Positions 6,711 through 9,700 of a stretch of 9,700 nt of DNA are shown here, piece after piece. How positions within the stretch are numbered: position 1 is the stretch's first letter; the number at the start of each line of letters is the position of its first letter. The notes under the pieces were generated by a model. That model was not told where the DNA came from. It searched no databases and saw only the letters and a program-made list of their open reading frames with translations. Position numbers and translations under genes: made by a program. The stretch is from assembly GCA_023426365.1 (NCBI GenBank), contig JAFAAW010000093.1, forward strand, positions 1-9,700. Reading direction: 5' to 3'. The DNA comes from Pseudomonadota bacterium. GTDB taxonomy: Bacteria > Pseudomonadota > Alphaproteobacteria > Rhodospirillales > Magnetospirillaceae.

Positions 6711-6739
6711 TTGGGGACATCTGCGCTTGTCCTTAGGTA
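6711..6739 (+). promoter_or_regulatory. Weak promoter candidate for the apbE-rnf operon
   Basis: TTGGGG (6711-6716) and TAGGTA (6734-6739) are 17 bases apart, a possible sigma-70-type promoter giving a leader of about 105 bases. Match to consensus is poor. A sigma-54 reading (TTGG ... GCT over the same bases) is also incomplete. Given only as the best candidate seen. Confidence 0.15.
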
Positions 6740-6817
6740 ACATGCCGGATGTCCAGGGCTTGCCGCGCTTTTCCACCGCGCCCGTGGATCGTTGCCAGTT
6801 TCGACCTTTTTGCGACA

Positions 6818-6841
6818 CCCCGGCCCCGCCCGGGGGGAGGG
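6818..6841 (+). promoter_or_regulatory. Hairpin abutting the ribosome binding site of apbE
   Basis: CCCCGG (6818-6823) and CCGGGG (6830-6835) form a perfect 6-bp stem with a 6-base loop. The Shine-Dalgarno GGAGGG (6836-6841) begins at the next base, 10 bases before the ATG. The run of six G lets the stem slide and take in part of the Shine-Dalgarno. It may modulate translation; it may also be chance in G+C-rich DNA. Confidence 0.3.
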
Positions 6842-6851
6842 CATATTCGCG

Positions 6852-7844
6852 ATGACCGTCCAGATCACCCGCCGCCGCCTGATCACCGTGGCCGCCGCCG
6901 CCGCCGGCCTGCCGCTGATCCTGAAAGCGGGCGGCGCCCAGGCCCGCCTGATCACCTGGGAGGGCACCACGCTGGGCGCGCCGTCCTCGATCAAGCTGGT
7001 GGCCGCCGACGAGGCCAAGGCCCGCGCCGCCATCGCCGCCGCGTTGGCCGAACTGGAGCGGCTGGAGCAGGTGTTCAGCGTCTACCGCGCCGATTCCGCC
7101 ATTTCGGCGCTGAACCGCGACGGCCGCCTGGACGCGGCGCCCGCCGATTTCGTAGCACTTCTGTCCAAGTCGCTGGAGCTGGCGCGCGTGTCGGGCGGCG
7201 CCTATGACCCCACCATCCAGCCGGTGTGGCAAACCTATTTCCACCACTTCACCCAAGCCAACCCCGACCCCGAAGGCCCCGCCCGGCGCGATCTGGACGC
7301 CGCCCTGGCGCTGGTCGGCTGGCAGGGCGTGGACATCGCCGGCACCAGCGTGCGTTTCGCCAGGCCGGGCATGGCGCTGACCCTCAACAGCGGCGCCCAG
7401 GGCTACATCACCGATCGCGTGGCCGATGTCCTGCGCGGCCACGGCTTCGACCGCATGCTGGTGGACATGGGCGAGCCGCGCGCGCTGTCCACCAAGCCCG
7501 ACGGCAGCGCCTGGCGCATCGGCATCGCCGACCCGGCCGACCCGTCGCGCGCCATCACCGAGATCGACGTGGTGGACAAGGCCGTCTCCACCTCGGGCGG
7601 CTATGGCACCCTGTTCGACGATGCCGGCCGCTTCACCCATCTGATCGACCCGCGTTCGGGCGGCACCGCGCCCGCCCTGCTGAGCGTGTCGGTGGTGGCT
7701 GACACCGCCACCCGCGCCGACGGCCTGTCCACCGCCCTGCTGATGGCCGCGGCCGGCGACCGCGCCCAGGTGCTGCGCGCGGCCGGCGGCCTGATGGCGC
7801 TGACCGTCACGCCCGAGCGCGTGGTGGACCGGATCGAGGCCTGA
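6852..7844 (+). CDS. apbE: ApbE: FAD:protein FMN transferase, Tat-exported
   Basis: A 330-residue periplasmic enzyme that moves FMN from FAD onto a threonine of target proteins. In Rnf complexes the targets are RnfG and RnfD. The N-terminus TRRRLITVAAAAAGLPLIL is a twin-arginine signal, with a likely cut after AQA at 29-31. Family stretches follow in order: QVFSVYRADSAISALN, SGGAYDPTIQPVW, NSGAQGYITDRVADVL, VDKAVSTSGGYG, THLIDPRSGG and ADTATRADGLSTALLM. The last holds the Asp and Thr that bind Mg2+. The usual DLGGIAKGYAVD segment is NSGAQGYITD here, a variant I recall from other alphaproteobacterial ApbE proteins. The ATG at 6852 is chosen because the Tat signal begins there and GGAGGG lies upstream; a 20-codon extension to 6792 has neither. 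It heads the rnf operon, 4 bases before rseC, which strongly supports a role in Rnf maturation. Confidence 0.93.
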   Translation: MTVQITRRRLITVAAAAAGLPLILKAGGAQARLITWEGTTLGAPSSIKLVAADEAKARAAIAAALAELERLEQVFSVYRADSAISALNRDGRLDAAPADFVALLSKSLELARVSGGAYDPTIQPVWQTYFHHFTQANPDPEGPARRDLDAALALVGWQGVDIAGTSVRFARPGMALTLNSGAQGYITDRVADVLRGHGFDRMLVDMGEPRALSTKPDGSAWRIGIADPADPSRAITEIDVVDKAVSTSGGYGTLFDDAGRFTHLIDPRSGGTAPALLSVSVVADTATRADGLSTALLMAAAGDRAQVLRAAGGLMALTVTPERVVDRIEA

Positions 7845-7848
7845 CGCC

Positions 7849-8346
7849 ATGCACGCCCCCGCCGGCCCGTCCGATGCCGAGCACCGCCCCCTGATCGAGG
7901 GCATCGCCCGCGTGGTGGCGGTGGAGAACGGCGTCGCCTGGCTGGAGCCGGAACAGACCGCCGCCTGCGGATCGTGCCACGCGGCGTCCGCCTGCGGCGC
8001 CAAGCCGGGCAGCGCCCGGCTGGTGGCGCGGCGGTTCAGCCTGCCCGACGATCACGGCTTGCGCGTGGGCGAGCGCGTGGTGGTCGGCACCCCCGAGGCC
8101 AGCGTGCGCCGCGCGGCATTGACCGCCTACGGCCTGCCGCTGCTGTTCATGCTGGTGGCCGGCGTCACCGTCCAGAAGATGGGCGGCGGCGATCTGGCGG
8201 CGGCGCTGGCGACCCTGGGCGGCCTGGCCGCCGGTCTGGCGATGGTGCGCCTGCAATCGCTGCGTTTCGCCAAACGGGGCGAGTACGCCCCGCAATACCT
8301 TCGCCGTGCCGCAGGCCCCGACGCCGGCTGCGCGGATCGCTGTTAG
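7849..8346 (+). CDS. rseC: RseC/MucC-family membrane protein
   Basis: A 165-residue inner-membrane protein. The N-terminal part carries CGSCHAASACG (cysteines 40, 43, 49), the Cys-rich motif of the RseC family, possibly a metal or Fe-S site. Two membrane segments (about 92-108 and 114-133) follow, then a short basic tail that ends with cysteines 161 and 165. In E. coli RseC sits in the rpoE operon and also acts with Rsx (the Rnf homologue) to keep SoxR reduced. In other bacteria an rseC homologue lies directly beside rnf genes, as here. Its biochemical job is not settled, but the position between apbE and rnfA argues for a role in Rnf assembly or electron transfer rather than in envelope stress. 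The ATG at 7849 is 4 bases after the apbE stop; a GAGG within the end of apbE can serve as ribosome binding site. Confidence 0.85.
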   Translation: MHAPAGPSDAEHRPLIEGIARVVAVENGVAWLEPEQTAACGSCHAASACGAKPGSARLVARRFSLPDDHGLRVGERVVVGTPEASVRRAALTAYGLPLLFMLVAGVTVQKMGGGDLAAALATLGGLAAGLAMVRLQSLRFAKRGEYAPQYLRRAAGPDAGCADRC

Positions 8347-8356
8347 GAAGACACCC

Positions 8357-8938
8357 ATGCAGGACATCATTCTGCTGATCGTCGGCGCGGCCCTGGTCAA
8401 CAACGTCATCCTGGCCCGCTTCCTGGGCCTGTGCTCGTTCATGGGCGTGACCACCCGCGTGGACACCGCCATCGGCATGGGCGCGGCCTGCACCTTCGTG
8501 ATCACCATCTCGGCCATGGGCGACTGGGCGCTGGAACGCTTCCTGCTGGAACCCTATGGCCTGGGCTACCTGCGCACCGTCACCTTCATCCTGGTGATCG
8601 CGGCGGCCGTGCAGTTGAACGAGGCGATCTTTCGCAAATTCTCGCCCACGCTGTTCAAGCTGCTGGGCATCTACCTGCCGCTGATCACCACCAATTGCGC
8701 GGTGCTGGGCGTGTGCCTGCTGCTGGTCGAGGGCAGGTACGGCTTCATGGATTCCACCCTGTTCGCCTTTGCCTCGTCGCTGGGCTACAGCCTGGTGATG
8801 GTGCTGTTCGCGGGCCTGCGCGAGCGCGTCGCCCTGGCCGACGTGCCGCGCCTGTTCGCCGGCCCGCCCATCGGCTTCATCACCGCCAGCCTGTTGGCGC
8901 TGGCCTTCATGGGCTTTTCCGGCATGGGCGCCAAGTAG
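8357..8938 (+). CDS. rnfA: RnfA, membrane subunit of the Rnf ferredoxin:NAD oxidoreductase
   Basis: A 193-residue integral membrane protein of the RnfA/NqrE family, of normal length, with six predicted membrane helices. The signature NNVILARFLGLCSFMGV (15-31) and ITTNCAVLGV (110-119) are clear. Cys26 and Cys114 occupy the positions that, with the matching cysteines of RnfE, hold a [2Fe-2S] centre inside the membrane in known NQR/Rnf structures. RnfA and RnfE are inverted relatives that face each other and pass electrons across the membrane. Start: ATG at 8357, with AGGAAG a few bases upstream; an in-frame ATG at 8306 would overlap the end of rseC and add residues unlike the family. It lies 10 bases after rseC and 12 before rnfB, so translation is probably coupled along the operon. 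Confidence 0.95.
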   Translation: MQDIILLIVGAALVNNVILARFLGLCSFMGVTTRVDTAIGMGAACTFVITISAMGDWALERFLLEPYGLGYLRTVTFILVIAAAVQLNEAIFRKFSPTLFKLLGIYLPLITTNCAVLGVCLLLVEGRYGFMDSTLFAFASSLGYSLVMVLFAGLRERVALADVPRLFAGPPIGFITASLLALAFMGFSGMGAK

Positions 8939-8950
8939 GAGAGTGCCAGC

Positions 8951-9484
8951 ATGTTGATGGACGTTGGATCGCTCACGGTGATCGGGGTGACGCTGGGGGG
9001 CCTGCTGGGCGTCGCCGCCAAGCTGCTGGCGGTCGAGGAAGACCCGGTCGAGCAGGAACTGGCCGGCATGCTGCCCGGTTCCCAATGCGGCCAGTGCGGC
9101 TATGTGGGCTGCGCCCAATACGCCGCCGCGCTGGCGCACGAGCACGCCCCCGTCACCCTGTGCGCGCCGGGCGGCAAGGCGGTGGCGGAAGCGCTGGCGA
9201 AACGGCTGGGCGTCGCCGCCGATCTAACCGAGCACGAGGACAAGGGGCCGGAATACGCCGTCATCAACGAGGACCTGTGCATCGGCTGCCTGCGCTGCAT
9301 CGGCGAATGCACGTCGGACGCCATCGTCGGCTCACTCAAGCATGTGCACACCGTGATCACCGACCAGTGCCACGGCTGCGCCAAGTGCTTCAAGATCTGC
9401 CCGACCGAGGCGATCACCATGTGCAAGGTCCCGGCCACCTTAGGCACCTGGCACTGGGACAAGCCGCAAGACGCCGCGCATTAA
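8951..9484 (+). CDS. rnfB: RnfB, iron-sulfur subunit of the Rnf complex
   Basis: A 177-residue protein: an N-terminal membrane anchor (about 5-27), then cytosolic iron-sulfur domains. The first cluster site is the RnfB/Fe-S domain with cysteines 46, 49, 54 and 71 (SQCGQCGYVGC ... CAPGG). Two ferredoxin-type [4Fe-4S] motifs follow: cysteines 110, 113, 116, 120 and 140, 143, 146, 150. All ligands are present. Cys158 (TMCKV) is extra. RnfB is the entry or exit point for electrons exchanged with ferredoxin; in diazotrophic alphaproteobacteria the Rnf complex drives ferredoxin reduction for nitrogenase. The length fits the short proteobacterial form with two ferredoxin motifs, not the long clostridial form. 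The ATG at 8951 is preceded by AGGAGAG at good distance. It starts 12 bases after rnfA. Confidence 0.95.
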   Translation: MLMDVGSLTVIGVTLGGLLGVAAKLLAVEEDPVEQELAGMLPGSQCGQCGYVGCAQYAAALAHEHAPVTLCAPGGKAVAEALAKRLGVAADLTEHEDKGPEYAVINEDLCIGCLRCIGECTSDAIVGSLKHVHTVITDQCHGCAKCFKICPTEAITMCKVPATLGTWHWDKPQDAAH

Positions 9485-9497
9485 GGAGCCATCGGCC

Positions 9498-9700
9498 ATG
9501 AAGCTGTTTCCCGTGCGCGGCGGCATCCATCCCGACTACCGCAAGGACCGCACCTCGGAGTCCGCCATCGTCGCCCTGCCGCTGCCCGACCGGCTGTACC
9601 TGCCGCTGCAGCAGCATATCGGCGCCCCCGCCGAGCCGGTGGTCGCCGCCGGCGAGCGCGTGCTGAAGGGCCAGGTGCTGGCCCATGCCGGCGGGCCGGT
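9498..9700 (+). CDS. rnfC: RnfC, NADH-binding subunit of the Rnf complex, 5' part only
   Basis: 67 complete codons are visible before the right edge. The start MKLFPVRGGIHPDYRK, then LPLPDRLYLPLQQHIGAPAEP and GERVLKGQVLA, matches the N-terminal region of RnfC, including the GGIHP and QHIGAPA stretches. RnfC is the peripheral cytosolic subunit that carries FMN, NAD(H) and two [4Fe-4S] clusters; those regions lie beyond the window. AAGGAG stands 9 bases before the ATG, and the gene follows rnfB by 13 bases. The order A-B-C predicts rnfD, rnfG and rnfE next. Confidence 0.93.
   Translation, partial: MKLFPVRGGIHPDYRKDRTSESAIVALPLPDRLYLPLQQHIGAPAEPVVAAGERVLKGQVLAHAGGP

Larger units (their letters stand above)
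6447..6851. other. 405-base intergenic region with several inverted repeats
   Basis: No coding frame here has a family match, a good ribosome binding site or a convincing start. The region contains a weak hairpin plus A/T run (6500-6516), a 17-bp palindrome (6531-6547), an ATGCGC-CTT-GCGCAT hairpin (6573-6587), a 7-bp stem with a tetraloop (6647-6664) and the leader of the apbE operon. It must hold the promoter of the apbE-rnf operon. No clear plus-strand terminator for the upstream sensor gene was found. Confidence 0.7.

Noticed and set aside
6706..6730. A sigma-54 promoter for the rnf operon (TTGG ... GCT)
   Set aside because: Only the GG and GC cores fit; TGGCAC and TTGC are otherwise not matched, and no NifA-type TGT-N10-ACA site was found (TGT-N9-ACA at 6729-6743 has the wrong spacing).
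6534..8003. A 489-codon minus-strand frame across the intergenic region and apbE
   Set aside because: It is mostly a shadow of apbE, with low-complexity Gly/Ala/Arg/Gln content and no ribosome binding site or motif; the intergenic part shows no coding character.

Overview
The window reads as chromosomal DNA of a high-G+C alphaproteobacterium, most likely Rhodospirillales and perhaps Magnetospirillum-like. This rests on the base composition, the strong Shine-Dalgarno sites, the HD-GYP sensor style and the apbE-rseC-rnf gene order. The species cannot be fixed from the sequence alone. No rRNA, tRNA, IS element, integrase, CRISPR array or other sign of recent transfer was seen.

Left part (1-3245, minus strand), in transcription order: a SulP-type anion transporter carrying a STAS domain and a C-terminal cyclic-nucleotide-binding domain; a small 18-cysteine four-helix-bundle copper-storage protein of the Csp3 type; and the 5' end of an HD-family phosphohydrolase that runs off the left edge. 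Candidate promoters lie in front of the transporter and in front of the copper protein.

Middle part (3246-6446, plus strand): a short divergent control region, then one large membrane sensor gene. It encodes a periplasmic Cache-like sensor, HAMP, GAF and an HD-GYP phosphodiesterase split by a long insertion. Its product should hydrolyse cyclic-di-GMP. Its leader can fold so that the ribosome binding site is paired.

Intergenic part (6447-6851): 405 bases without a gene. It holds a 17-bp palindrome and several small hairpins. Read on the minus strand these end in a hairpin plus T5, which leaves room for an undescribed minus-strand RNA.

Right part (6852-9700, plus strand): a tight operon apbE-rseC-rnfA-rnfB-rnfC', with gaps of 4, 10, 12 and 13 bases. 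ApbE is the Tat-exported flavin transferase that attaches FMN to Rnf subunits. RnfA, RnfB and RnfC are parts of the ion-motive ferredoxin:NAD oxidoreductase. RseC is the small membrane protein often found with Rnf/Rsx. The remaining subunits (RnfD, G, E) should lie beyond the right edge. Most of the window is recognisable biology. The least explained parts are the 405-base intergenic region, the sensor-gene leader and the cyclic-nucleotide-gated design of the transporter.
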